Below are positions 25,176 through 38,600 of a stretch of DNA of 64,000 nucleotides, piece by piece. The notes below the pieces were generated by a model that worked only from the letters and a program-made list of their open reading frames with translations, did no database searches and was not told the DNA's origin. Every line of letters starts with the position of its first letter. Within the stretch, counting starts at the first letter, position 1. This DNA comes from Tetrahymena elliotti 4EA (lineage: Eukaryota > Ciliophora > Oligohymenophorea > Hymenostomatida > Tetrahymenidae), in assembly GCA_000231825.2 (NCBI GenBank), contig JH720300.1, forward strand, positions 1,055,928-1,119,927. The letters run 5' to 3'. The translations under genes were made by a program, and so were the position numbers.

Positions 25176-28100
25176 TCATTTATATTTGGAGATTATTAAT
25201 TGCTTTATAACCTTTAAAATGCTGATTTTGTTCTTTGACTCTAATAATTGTAAATCGTATTCTCCTCTCTTTAATTATTTAAATTTAAATAAAATTCTTA
25301 TAAAATAAATTTACATATTGAAACTGAGCTTTTTGATACTAGGAATAGGAGAGTGATTTTAATTTTACGAAATAGATGAAGGAGAAAAATTAGAAAGAAC
25401 TTTTTATCTTGAGTTCATCTGCTGCTAGGTATTCTATTGTATTTTAGACATAGAAGAGTTTGAATCTAATCTGAGATCTTAATGTGTACCAATTTTAATA
25501 TCAAATTAGGATATTATCTATTTAAACTTATTATATATCCGAATTTATAATCCTTGCTATTCGTAAAAAGAGGGTGTACCATATAATATGAGACAATTGG
25601 TATTTCTTACATCTAATTTAAGCCAGAGGAAATTTACATTTTTTTAAAGAGTGTACTCTTATTTATCCAAAAAGAAGAATTTGTAGAGTTTTTCACATTT
25701 CTATCTAGATTTATCAATTAAGCATTTGATTAAGCTTACCTCGATTGGTTGGATATGGAGAGAAGATTCACTAAAATATTGCTAAAATTTACTTTGTTTT
25801 ATTCTTAAAATTCCTAATTTTTGTGATATTATAACTTATTTAATTACATTAAAGTTTAAGTTTTAAAGCAACTAATATTTTATTTCTGTTAATTTTTAGC
25901 TACTAAATTCACTGATTTCTTCACTGAAAATTTAATCTATATCTGATTTTATTAGTTTTTCATTAAATTCTACTTCAGGAAAAGGAGTAGAAGATATCTC
26001 AGTCATAGATGGATATTACTATATAACTTTTACATATCTATCATACCATTCTTTCTTATCCTTTTTAGGATTGAGCTTAATCAACTCAATAAGAAGATTA
26101 TAGACAAGAAAAGAAAAGTCATCCATTTTTAAAAGAAATTCACTTATGCATGATAAGAAGCAATAGTAGAAAACATTAGTAGGGTCTTCCAAATAAAGTC
26201 CATATTAGTGAGGAACTATCGTTTATTCATTGTAAATATAACATACTTTATGTTTTTATAAAAAAGCCCAAATCTTATCAATGCTTATATTCTTGAAAAG
26301 AGAGTCTGTGAAAAAAGCCAAAATTTTCTTTTTAATAACCCATAATTCAATTTTAGCAGAAATAGAGTATCCTTATTTCATTTAATAATTTGAAACTTGC
26401 TTACTATCCTCTATTTAAAGAAGTCTTCTATTTGCTTTTTCCACATCCAGTTTATTTTAGATATTGAAGATAAAGTTTTTGATTAAGTTTTACTTTTTCT
26501 TATCATTTTATTCTAAAATATCATCTTAACTATTTGTTTAAACTGGGGCATCATTACTACATAACTAGTTTCTAAAAAATGTATTCTTTTCTTTGATTGT
26601 TTTTTTTATTGAAATATCATCCTTAACACTCTCAGATACTGTTTAATGCTTTTGGCTTTAAAAAAAAACTTAATCTTTATTGTTTCTCATTACTGTTATT
26701 ATGGAGTCAAGTAGTTTCTATGCTTTGTTAAGCTCATCACCAATAATTGCTATCTTTTTTACAAAAAATCTATTAATGACTACCTTTTCTTCATAAGTAG
26801 AGCCAACTTTTTTCTAATAGATAAAATTATAGACGCAACTTCTGCAATTAAATAATACTATCAAGATAAGTAAAACTATGAATGAACTCAATACTAAGAT
26901 CAAAATTAGGCTTGCTGGTAATCCTTGTATCTTTAATTAAAATGTATCTTCTGCATAACTGTAACCATCATAAGCAACAAGTTTATATGTTTTTACCTAT
27001 TAATATAAAGATATAGAAACATAACCAGTTAGCTACAAGTTCCTAGAATCAAATTATAACCAATCATCATTTGATAAAAGATAAAAGCCCTAGTTTTATT
27101 GAGTCTACAAATATTTATCTACTAAAAATTAATTATTCTATTATTGATTTTCCCCCCCCTCTTATTGATCACCGGTTTAAACAAATAAGGCATATCTAAT
27201 TTAAGATGAGTCAGAAGCTTAGAATGATTTCTAATTAAATTGGATATTTAGACTTTATAATAAATAAATCATTCCCTTTGGAAAGATATTTTCAATTTAT
27301 TATTACAGTGGATTATTTAATTTGATATCTGATTTTTACTAGATAAACTATGCTCTAGGATCAGAGAGTTTGATTGTTTAGTTAAATAAATAATTAATAT
27401 TGTCTTCAACTATAATATTTACTGATATTTTAAATAATTCTTCATAAGCATAAAATATTATTTTATCACATAAAACTTTATTTAGGTTTTCTACTGAACC
27501 TTCTAATACCAAATTACTCTAAGAATTACTAAAGTAACTGATTGTGTTCTAGTACTACATTTGTACAAATTATCCAAAGCTTTTATCAACAGTTAGTGTT
27601 AAAGTAGCTTGGGTTGAATATGAGTTAATTATCTTTTATGGATTTTAAAAATTCATAATTAACGATTGTTGAATATAAAAAGTTATTGGTACTAACTCTA
27701 AAGTTTGTTACAATTTCGCCATAACCAAATTATTAAGTATTTACAATTGGGTAGATTAGAATCCATTTATTTGTAAATTCAAATTAGATACTGTTTCAAA
27801 GAATGAAGATACTAAATAATTATCTCGATTTATCAAACCTTGTTGCAGAAGTTATTAAATGATCTCATTACTTTAATTAGGTGTTGTTTGAATAGGATTA
27901 GTTGTTTGATCAAATACAAAATCTTATTGTGATATTTATCTTTAAACAGAAACTAATAGAATATTTTATTTTGTTTCAGGAGGATTATCTTAAAACTTTC
28001 CAAGTCCTTCTTTTTAAACATTAATTTAAAACTAATTACTAGAAGATTAAAATGATATCCATGATGGAAGAGCACTCTTCTCAAAGTTATTATAATAAAA

Positions 28101-30317
28101 TACCTGAGCTACTTTATTTCCTTGATTTGGATAAAGAACAGTCAAATCTACAGCATATAATTATCCTATCTACAAGAAACTTGAACTATCAATTTCTTGA
28201 AACTAATTTATTTGATCATTATAGACATATAATTAAGAGTGTATTTTTGTCTTTGTACTTAGAGGGAAATATTTAATTCCACTCTAATTCAAAACGTAAA
28301 TACTGTTCTAATCTTATGAAAGACAAGATGAATTTCCATTCTCAAATTCAGCTTTAATTTTTGAAACTATGAAAGGATTTTACTTATCTTTGATATCTAC
28401 TAGCAATACCAGATCTGTTGAATAGGATGCTATTATCAAGTAGTTTTCGTTATTAAATAAATTAATATAACTTGTCCAACTGTTAGTTTTTAAGTTACTG
28501 AGAACTTTTATTTTAGGAAATGAATATGAATCTAAAATTTCTATGCCTCTTGATCCATCATAGAGATAAACATAATCACCTATAGAGGATGTTACAACAC
28601 CTTCAACACCAGATGTTTGCCATAAATTTTATAAAGTTATATTATTGAGATTTTCTATACTAACAATTCCATATGCTCCAATTTATCTTTAAGTACATAT
28701 TACCCACTTATTATCTCTGGTTATATCTGCTTAATGAACAGTAAAATTGAATAAAGTATTCATTTTAGTAGAGTTTAATTCTGGATATTTTTATGAGTCA
28801 TATAAAATAAAACCATATCCATTTGTTTACAAAATTAACCTCCCATCTTTGCTTCTTTAAATATTAGATGCTGATTAGTATTGTAAAATTATGTTATCAC
28901 TACTTTAAATGGATGATGTAGGAGTAATTTATGGTGGTTAAGATGAATCTCCATAGTTTATCTAGTAACTATTCATTAAATTGTTAGATTAATATGATGA
29001 AGGACCTAATAAAGTTTGTGTACTTGCGTCATAAATTATATCTTCATAATTTAAACTTTGTGAATTAACTTAAACTATTTCTTTCACATTATAAGGCTAG
29101 CTATAATCATAAAATTTTAATAAACTAAAGCCTTATTTTGATTAAGATACAATTAAATTTGCTCCATTGTTTATTGATAGACATCTACTTGGTTAAGATA
29201 TATCTATTAGTTTTTACTAATGTAAATTGAATAGATTAGGAATATTTTCATTTAAATTCACATTTTGTCCTTTAAAAACTATCAAAGCAGAAAAATCACT
29301 TATTAAGAGTTTATTTTAAACCTATCCATTGAATTCAAAAAATTTTGGATATTCAGAAAATGTTATCTAGTAATAGAATTAGGGATTGAGTTTATTTATT
29401 GTGTCAAATACTAATATTCCTAAAGATTTTAATCCTATCATAAAATATTTATCATCTTTTGTAAATTTAAAAGTGACTATTGGGGATACTTTACTATATG
29501 GCCACACTTATTACAAAGTAGAAATCACTTCAATACTTTATTAGTTTAAATATATTGATTAAATATTTGCTATTTGGAGAGCACAATTTATCTAATCAAT
29601 TCCATAGAACCACATTCTATCATTTGATATCTCAAAATCATAAATATTTTACTGCTAATTTATTTGACCAACTTCGTTTAAAGCTTAGTTATTTTTAAAT
29701 TAAAATACCCGAATCATTTATTAACTCTGGGAAGTAGAAAGTAGAAATAAGTATTTTTGATCAAGTGATAATCTCATCTGCAAAATTTTGTTAGATATAT
29801 CAATAACAGCTAATTAACTTAAATTCAAGCTATCATAAATGGCAACTTGTGTTTAGCTAAGTACAAATAAGTTATTTTAACTAAAGTCTAAAATGATTTT
29901 TTGAATAGGGAAAGCTACTTTAGGATTGATTTTTAAGTTCGTTTATAAATTAATATTTTAAAAAGAATTAGTTTTTAGATCTTATTGAGAAAAGGTAAGA
30001 ATGTAAATACTTTTATCTAAAATAGAATAAATGTTTGTGTTATTTTTGTTAATACAAAAAATAGGAAAATCTTGGTATTATTTTGTTTAGAGAACTGCAA
30101 CTAAATCCTGATTATTAAAGCTATATACCCATATTCCTTGCTCTTTGATACTTAAATATATGTAATCATCTGTAGTCTAAATGCTCTGAATTAACTTGTC
30201 ATTTGGAAACAGCATCTAGTTTTTAGAAAGGTTTGAGAATATAAATTATTCATATGAGAATTCAACCAGTAGAAACACAACTAAAATAAATTGTAAACTT
30301 TTAGGAAGAACAACCAT
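25176..30317 (-). CDS. Type I transmembrane protein with propeller-like ectodomain and cadherin-like (CADG) module
   Basis: ATG at 30315-30317 and TGA at 25176-25178 lie in one frame with no intron: 1,714 codons, 1,713 aa. Residues 1-22 form a signal peptide (MVVLPKSLQFILVVFLLVEF). Residues 25 to about 740 carry beta-propeller-like repeats (YIYLSIKEQGIWVYSF near the start). A segment LPSWISF near residue 749 and the block WLQFDSRNLQLTG..YKLVAYDGYSYAEDTFQL (about 1075-1129) match dystroglycan-type cadherin-like domains. One membrane span (SLILILVLSSFIVLLILIVL, about 1135-1155) is followed by a cytoplasmic tail of about 560 residues with no recognised enzyme domain, Gln/Ser/Asn-rich near its end. 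An adhesion or sensing role at the cell surface is inferred. An eight-C run (27152-27159) encodes Gly-Gly in the ectodomain. Confidence 0.92.
27152..27159. repeat. Eight-C homopolymer inside a coding region
   Basis: On the coding (minus) strand this is GAGGGGGGGGAA, read Glu-Gly-Gly-Glu in the ectodomain of the 1,713-aa membrane protein. It is unusual in such AT-rich DNA and a possible replication-slippage site. Confidence 0.9.
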
Positions 30318-30659
30318 TATTGTACTTTAATTGTTAATAATAAATAAGTGAAATAAATTTGCTTTTATTTTATTTAACAAAACTTTTAAACGATTAATTA
30401 AATAAATAAAGTAAACAAAAACAATATTTATATGCGTTTAAGATAAGTTTTTGACAATAATCAAAGCTTTTTTTTATTATTATTTATCAATTTGATAATT
30501 ATTTTTTAATATGCAATTTAATAACAAGAATAAATTATTTTTTTGAATACATTAATTTATTAAAATAGATTTATTATTTTTAATGTTTTTTTATTGTTAT
30601 TTTGATACATACATCTCATTAAGTCCTAAATATGAGTATTTTTTTTAAATATTAAGATC
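30318..30659. other. Short AT-rich spacer
   Basis: It holds the presumed promoter side of the 1,713-aa membrane protein gene and the 5' flank of the tRNA-Gln. Only A/T-rich sequence is seen. Confidence 0.6.
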
Positions 30660-30731
30660 GGTTCTATAGTATAGCGGTTAGTACTGGGGACTCTAAATCC
30701 CTTGACCTGGGTTCGAATCCCAGTAGGACCT
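30660..30731 (+). tRNA. tRNA-Gln (anticodon CUA), decodes UAG
   Basis: 72-nt cloverleaf: acceptor GGTTCTA/TAGGACC (with a T-G pair), D arm with ATAGCGGTTA, anticodon stem GGGGA/TCCCT, loop CTCTAAA with anticodon CTA at 30753-30755 of the gene (counted in the window), T arm CTGGG-TTCGAAT-CCCAG, then a T run (30731-30736). The body is that of the known Tetrahymena UAG-reading glutamine tRNA. In organisms with the standard code it would be an amber suppressor. Here it fits the many in-frame TAG codons seen in every gene of the window. Confidence 0.95.
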
Positions 30732-30854
30732 TTTTTATTTTTTAAATTAAATTTATAAATTTACAAATAATTAATTAAACATATATTTTGATTAAATAAA
30801 TAGAGTATTAAATTTTGCTTCTTAATATGAATAATTGGTAATTAATAAGTATTT

Positions 30855-33800
30855 TCACTCAAAAACTTAATTTAATTCAATACTTTTTTCTTTTATCTTA
30901 TTGATCAATAAAACATTAATGCAGGGAATTAATTATTCTAGCCTAGATATTATTATTCTTTTTCTGAATGGAAATTTGAAATAGGAACTAGTTTTGTTAT
31001 GATCTAATTTTTGAGGTGTTAAATTTATCAAGTCATAGTTTTTTCCAGAGAAAAACTCATCATTATTACAGTTTTATGTTAGAATAAAGTATTAGTACAC
31101 CTTACTCACTTCCGAAAAAAACTGCAAATTTTATAAAATGAAATATTCTTTTTCTGATATCAGCTTTACTTCTAATCGGTCTAAGATTACTATATTTTGA
31201 GTAAAATAATTATTATATTCATTTTCGGAGACAGAACAAAGCTGAGTTATTGATTCAAGAATAAAATTTTATAGCATAACATGAGACTAGTCTTATGATT
31301 AAAAAAAGTTGCTCATCTTTTCATTGAGTTTTCTATTTTTTAAAGCAAGAAATCTCGAATGTAGGCTTTCCATTAGAATACTAAAATGCTTTGCATCTTG
31401 AATTGGTTAATAGGCTTAAATTGTTTCAAATTAATTTTGTGAGTATATAATAAGGGTTATTATAGTGTCAAAGTTTTATGTTCTTTGATATAGCTACTAA
31501 AGGGTAAAAATTTTCTTCTACATATCAAGGCTATTGCTATAATTTTCAATTTGTATTATAATTATGAAATTATATTTAAATTTTTTAAAAATATTTAGTT
31601 TTTCTTCTTCTATAACTCTATCCATTTCAGGAACTTATTTTAGCTGATGCTTTAAAATATCAAAGCAAAGGGAGAAAAGTTATGGATAAATAAATTAGCT
31701 TTCTTCAAATATATCTTTAATTTGATCAATTATTATTTACAGCGGCTCTGCGTTAGCCAATGACTTGATGATATTTAAAAATATTATTTATTATTAGCCA
31801 TAATTTTAAATTAGATTAATGGGATCTTATTGCATTAATGGTTCTTTTTATGAATTAACCCTGATTTAAGGTGAATCTAAGTTTGTAGGAAAAGTGATAT
31901 CAAAATCAATTTTAGGATAATATTTGAGATATATGGTTTCATTTTTCATCAGTAAACCTATTTAGGAGGCCAAAATAAAAATAAAGTTAGCTTAATTATT
32001 TACAGTTTAATTAAAAATAATAGTATTTTCTATTTTATCTAAAATAGTTAAGCACTTCAAAATGTTTTAATAAGAATTTTTTAATAAGCTTTGCTCTTCA
32101 GGATAATATAAATAACTGAATTGATTTTAAATAAATTTGTTGTTTTGAATTAACATTTAAAATTAATAAAATGCAACCATGTAATATCTTATACTCAGGG
32201 TGTACATTTTTTCTGAGTTCAAACTATAAACTCCACTATTAAAGGAAATCCAAAAAATCTATTCATCCCCAAAACCTAGATCTAAAAGACAATAATGAAG
32301 ACTTGATTAAATCTTTTACAAGGCTATTGAATATTCTTTTTGATCAAAATAAATTCTCCCCAATTCACTATAAAGCTTTTGAATGGCAAAATAATTTTTG
32401 ATGTCTTTAAAAATTGAAATACCATAAAAGATTTCTAAGAATTATTAATCTTAGTTTTTACTATTTTCATTTGTGCAATGAGTGAAGTTTAAAATTTATT
32501 CTAGCTTTAAAAATGTTTCTTTAATTATTTCGATTTCTAACGAAAAGGGGACCAAATTTTAAAGATCTAATTTTCTGTATTCTTCAAGATCAATTGATTC
32601 TTCTGATAGAAGGGAGTCAGTATATTCTTACTATTTAGATGTACTTTATTCTTATATTTAAATATCTACAGACTTTTCAAGTTAATAAAGATTTTTTTAA
32701 TTAACTTAAGGACTAGATTAATTATCACTACTCTTCTTACTTATCCTATTAATAATTGCAGAATCTTTACTCTCAGATTTTAAAAAAAAACCCTAGCTAG
32801 ATGCTATTTAACTACTTGAAATATTATTTCTACTTTAAAGAACCTATTCATGCTAAGATTATGATTTTTCATTTTATAATTTTAAAGTGTTAATTCCTGT
32901 ATCTTTTTTTTGTCTTATTTGAATATTGTCTTGAGGTTCCTCTCTTTGGCTAACTGCCTCTTTCAGAAAAGTAGTTAAAGTAGAGAGGGGAATTAAGATG
33001 ATATAATACTAATATATAACGAAGATGGCAAAAGCCAATATATTTAACACAATGGTAAAGAATATTCCAGATAAATTGATAATAATCAAAGTGTTATTGT
33101 TAGCTATATTTGCCTTTTTAAAGACTGTAGTTAAATCATTTAAAACTCTTCCTAAAAATAAAATTGAACTCTTATTATTTGCAAGAAAGCTGTTCTTCAT
33201 TTATTCAACAGGTAGGATTAAAGCAAAGCTTTTTTGGTATAAAAAATATATTTAAAATTTTAAAGAATGAGTTAAAAAGCTTCTACTTCTCTATTTTTTC
33301 ACTTTTTAAAATTATTTAATTCATTAATATAACTTAGATATTCTTTTTTTAGCAAAGGTTTTTTTTCATTTACATTTTTAAAATAGTTTTCAATAGATAA
33401 AATATAAAATGTTCTTGAGAATTTAAAAAATTATTTTATGCGTGAGAAATAGTGGTAATAATTAATAGATTAAGGATAAATAATATTTACTATTCTTTTT
33501 CATTTTTTTAGAATTTAAATGTATAATTTTGGCTTTAACTATTATGATTTTCTTTCACTAGATAATTAATAGTTTTATTTAACTCTAATTTAAAGTTCCT
33601 TTTGTCTGATTTTTATTAAAGGGTTGTTGTATTTTAGTATTCCAAATCGCTCCAAATCACACTTTGTATAGAAGTGTCATAACATTGATGATATAATATC
33701 TGTTATTAAATAAATTGTTAAATGAAAGAAATGAAGAACATTAGATTTAATTTACTTTTGATTCTTAATCAAATACAATTGTGTATTCATCACTTTTTTT

Positions 33801-34956
33801 AGAAGCTAAATCTTAATGGATAAACTATTCTACCCCAAGATCAAAACCTAAAACTTGATAGTTATTATCTTTATCATCTTATATTTTAATTGCAGCAGAT
33901 AACATTATTTATCCATCTACACTTTAATATGGACTTGTGTAAAAAACTTCTTTTTAAAATTTAAATATTAAAAAACTTTTAGGCTTAGATTAAAAATATA
34001 AAATAAACACTTAGCATACCTGATGATTAATTTGCTCCTTAGTACCAGTCTCTGCATCTTGGGTCATAACGAAATTTTTTATAAGGTGTTATGCAATTCA
34101 TATTAGATACATTAGAAGTACTTAAGCCAGAACTTTTAAAAATATAGATTTGAGTAATAAATATTTAATTTGAGTAGATAATCTTGATACATGTCGATGA
34201 AGCTATAAAAAAGAGAAGTGTAATACGAAATATACATGCCTAGATAATAAACACTGTCTTTTGATTTCTTCATTAAACTTATCATATAAAATGAAAGTCT
34301 GATATTCTTTATTGCATAAAATTAATTTATAATTATAATTTCAAAAAGCAGTTTATTTATTTATTTTACATTAGTTAAAAATTTCTACTCCTACTAATCT
34401 AGATCATTAAAAAGTGTATTATTTATGTGATACCACGTATTTTTATTAAATGACTTATTGGTACAATTCTGAAATACAACTTATGAAACTAATGAGCACT
34501 CTGCGATTTAGAAATCTTAGTTGACTATAATTATAAAATAATGTTAATTTGTTATCAAAGAAGAGTTTTTATACTTATTATTTTTCCAGATTACATTTTC
34601 TAAAAAAGTCCATTAAAAGTCTTTAGAGAGTTATAAACCTTTTCAAAAAAAGTAAATTTAAGCCAAAAATTTATAAAGTTATCTAGTACTTATTAGTAGC
34701 CTTGATTTAAAATCTTTTGGTTTGGTTCTACAAAGTTTCTTAGTCTCTAAATTTCTAATTCTAGCATTTCTTACTCAGATAACGCCTACCTATTTAATAG
34801 GATTATAAAAGATGATATTAATTATTTATTCTTAAAATATGAAGGAGAATACCAATCATTCAAAGATTATAGAATCATCTTATAATTCATAAATAAGATA
34901 AATGTAGTACCAAGCAAAAGCGGTAGAAAAAGAATTAAAAAAAAAGACTTTATCAT
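30855..34956 (-). CDS. Cache-domain receptor with TPR-like and vWA-like cytoplasmic domains (array member 1)
   Basis: Starts at ATG 34954-34956 (MIKSFFLILFLPLLLGTTFI, membrane anchor) and ends at TGA 30855-30857. Several short introns lie in the ectodomain part. The last exon is open from above 33,200 to the stop (782 codons from 33,200). The Cache signature DPRCRDWY is at 34042-34065, followed after an intron by SPYQSVDGQIMLSAAIKI, a typical Cache strand. Membrane span 2 lies near 33,010-33,080, then IPLSTLTTFLKEAV, a polar Gln/Ser linker, the TPR-like helix pair (ELGRIYFDQKEYSIALQKI) and a vWA-like core (NFIIIIQIENYS). Unlike its four relatives it lacks intron 1 after the anchor, where W and Y codons are contiguous, and its C-terminus is the shortest. 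A sensory role is inferred. Confidence 0.87.
34042..34065 (-). other. Cache signature DPRCRDWY, array member 1
   Basis: Eight codons spell D-P-R-C-R-D-W-Y inside the predicted extracellular domain. This is the reference point for aligning the five receptors. Confidence 0.9.
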
Positions 34957-35605
34957 ATTTTGTCAAAGTTAATTATTTATTGATAATATATGTATGTATA
35001 AATCTCTATCTTTTTTTATTAAAGAATATATTCTTAAGATAATTATTTACTTCAAATTTATTTCTCCTATCAAAACTAAATTCTTAATTCAATAAATAGT
35101 AAATTAAATGCTTGCCATTCACTTTTTTATCATTTTATTAGTTCATTTATTTATCTCTCTTTAAAAGCTAGAATTTTTAATAACTCTCTTCCTAATGATT
35201 GATTATTAGTAGTGCTTATTATTTGTTTTTAGTAATACTTGAAAAATTAAATGTAGGAATATGGTGTATGTGGAGTGAACTCATTTATATAATATTAAAT
35301 TGTATTTGGTTTAGTATTAATTCAGCATAAAATAAACAAAACTTGGAATAAAAATATCCTAAAGTGTAACTGGAAACTGTAAAATAATTGAATGAGATAA
35401 TATACTTTTATAATATTTACATAAATCAATATAAAAAATACAATTTCTGAATTTCTTGAACTACTGGCTCAAATAATTTAATTAATTTAATCAGTATTAA
35501 TTTATACTTAAAACAAAACACATATTTTGAATTAGCTTCAGTTAACAATAATAATTTTTAAAATTAATCAAAAGAGTTTATTATAAATAAATATTTTTGG
35601 TGGCC
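34957..35605. other. AT-rich spacer between array members 1 and 2
   Basis: This is the 5' flank of array member 1 and the 3' flank of member 2. No feature is recognised beyond A/T runs. Confidence 0.6.
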
Positions 35606-38600
35606 TCAAAAATTTGACCCTAGATAGCTTGAAAGTAAAGAATATTTATAATATTTTGATACTTTCAATTTTTAAAAGTAAGATATTAATTATGATAAAT
35701 CTTAAAACATTTTATAGTTTTAATTGATAGTTTATTCATTAAATTTATTTTCATCATTTTACAGAAAATCAGTGAAATTTTCTTATTATTTGTCTTTATT
35801 GAATTATTTCTAGATTGCACAATGCAATATTTCAATATCATCAGTGAACGAAATCTTTTCAAATATTTAATTTTTTGTAGACTCTTTGTGATCATTAAAT
35901 GAAAATAAAACAACTAATTACTTTCTATAATTTTTAGAAGATTCTAGCTCAAATATTGGTTTTTAATTCTTTCCTTTAGTTTATTTTTAATTAGAATTAA
36001 AAAATTTTATTGATTAAAATAAAGCTAGCTCAAAGTTTTTTGTGTAATTATCACTTGATTCCTGACTATTTGTTTAAATTTAATCTTATTAAATTTCTTC
36101 TACAGCAAAACTTATTTAACTTTTTATCTAACTGCTGATAGATTTTTGACATACCTCTAAAGCTGGTAGCTTTTGCTAATGATATGAATCCTCAAATTAA
36201 ATACTTTTTTGTTTTTGATTTAATTAAGAAACTGGTTTTAAAGAGGCTGAATTATTATTGTTAGGGTTATATTTAGAGTTTAAGTAGGCCTAATTCTTTA
36301 AACATGGTGTCTGATATTAATCAAAAAATTATAATTAGGTTAGGTTTTATTCTGAATCTTTACTTTCATCTACTTTATTCTTGTATGTTTAATTATAATT
36401 ATTATTTTTAGATAATGAATACTCATTACCCTAATTAGCAAAAGAGAAAGAGAAAGTTTGATCATCTGGTAATTGTAAGTAATTTGATTTTTATTTTTAT
36501 GATTTATTAAGTAAACTAGATATTGATTCCGTTTACAGGCTTAACTAATTTGAATCTGTTGATTATTACTTCCAAAGTTTACTACTTTAGTTCTTTGTTT
36601 TCTCATATTTTTGCTCAAATGATGTTATTAGTGGCCTTAATTTAATACCTAAATATTATTTGAATATTGGGTTATTTAATATTTCTTCGAGTTATTCTTC
36701 CTTTTACTTCTATTTCTCTAATTTTAGATACTTCTTAGCTCTTTCATTCCTAAAAAAATTAAATGCTGCTATAAAAGCTATTTTAGGATCAATAACCTGC
36801 TAAATCTAATTTGGTTAAAGAATACCAGAGTATTGTTAATATATTTATTGCTCGTAATCATTTTTAATTTGATAAATACAAAAATTTAGTTGTTTCCTAT
36901 TTTCTATAATTACAAGAGGTTATATTATTTTAAGTACACTGTTGTAAGTGATAATACTTACTCTATCTTACTTAGGAGTAATAAATTTTTGATTAAGATA
37001 TTTTAAAAAATTAGTCTAAGTTGATATATTCTCAGCTCTTAGACTTTGAGGGTTTTGAAGAACCACTACTATATCGAATCGCATCTTGTCATCTTCTTTA
37101 TTTTAATTTTCATCTTTATATGAGCTTTCTATTGATATTTTATTATCTTATTGCATATTGCTGTTTCCTTAAGCAGAAATTAATTTTATAAAACTTAGCT
37201 CTCTTTTCAAAGGTTCTATATCAATATTATTTAATAGCAGCACATGCTAAAGTGACACTATAGCAGAATAAATTAATGTTGGGTCACATATATTATAGTT
37301 TTCAATGGTCTATAAGAGTAAAATAGAACCCAAATAATAGTAAGATTCTTTGCAAGTTAATATTCCCTACATAAATTAAATCTTACTTGATAAAATAGTA
37401 ATATTTATTTGATCTATGCAATCAGGAAGAGATGGATTCACTTATTTATCCTACTATAAAAAGTTACTATTCTAGGGTGAATGGTTCCCAATTGTTTGCA
37501 AGGGAGAGTGTATTGTATTAGTCCTAAATAAAAATTAACTCTCCTCTTATATTTGATCTTAATAATTCTCTTCAGTATAATTTTTTCTGAAGGTGCTTGG
37601 GGAAGCTGGTGAGGTTGCTCTTTTTGTTTCTTTATTTTGATATAATTCTGCATAGTTTTGTATAAATATTTCAGAGATACCTAAGTAATATACACAACTA
37701 TCATAGTCATTTATTAGAAGATAGCCCTCAGCTATTTCAATAAACAAAGCATATTTTTGTAGATTTTAAGATTAATATGTAAGATTAACTATTTATAAGC
37801 AAATTTAAAGATACTTTATAGATTCATGTAACTGACTTTGACTTCCATGTAAAGTAATATAGTAGTTATAGTTTATTTTCTTTTTTATTTATTCTTTTAA
37901 GACTAAAGACAATCCAAGTAATCGCTTTGATAATACCCTTAAATTATATACTTATGATCTTAAATGACCAGAATTGATTTTGTCAGTTAATTCTTTAAGA
38001 GATGATAAATTCATTTCTTACAAACTACATTCAATAGATGCAAATAAATTTTCAATAGCTTCTTCATACCTATCTAACTATAAATGAAGTTGAGCAATAT
38101 TAAAGTAGCACATCCCTAGCCCAATATTATTTTAAATAGATTAAAAAGTTCTTTTCGCATTTGAAAAACGCATTAAAGAATTTACTATAGACCCTTTATT
38201 CGACTCACTTATTGCATACTAAATAACATTTTCTAATTTCTAAAATGTTTCAAGGATAATTGACATCTCTAAGAACATAGGGTCAATATCTTTAAGCTCA
38301 ACTTTTCGGATTCCCTCAATTTCCTGGATATCTGATTTCTTCATCTTCTTCTTTTTCAAAACGCTTGTTTCTGAATTGTATAAAAACTCAATTAAGCTTT
38401 CTTTAATATCAGCATAATTATCTTTGGAATCTTATGATACACTTTTCTGCTTATTTCTCATATTCTATATATTCTATGATATAAATCTCTTTGATATTTA
38501 TCTTTCCCTAAGACTACTAGGATTTCTCTATTGACTAATTCTAAATTAGGAATCTACTCTTGACCTTTGAAAATCTCCAAATTATTTTAACTGATATAGA

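Noticed and set aside
25075..25308. A plus-strand frame of about 77 codons, and a longer plus-strand frame at about 25,360-26,200
   Set aside because: Both are antisense to the verified C-terminal part of the 1,713-aa membrane protein, whose frame is continuous and exact in length.
25176..25420. Earlier stop at 25415 for the 1,713-aa membrane protein through a 37-nt intron
   Set aside because: The joined frame meets TGA at once, whereas reading straight through keeps a sensible frame to 25176.
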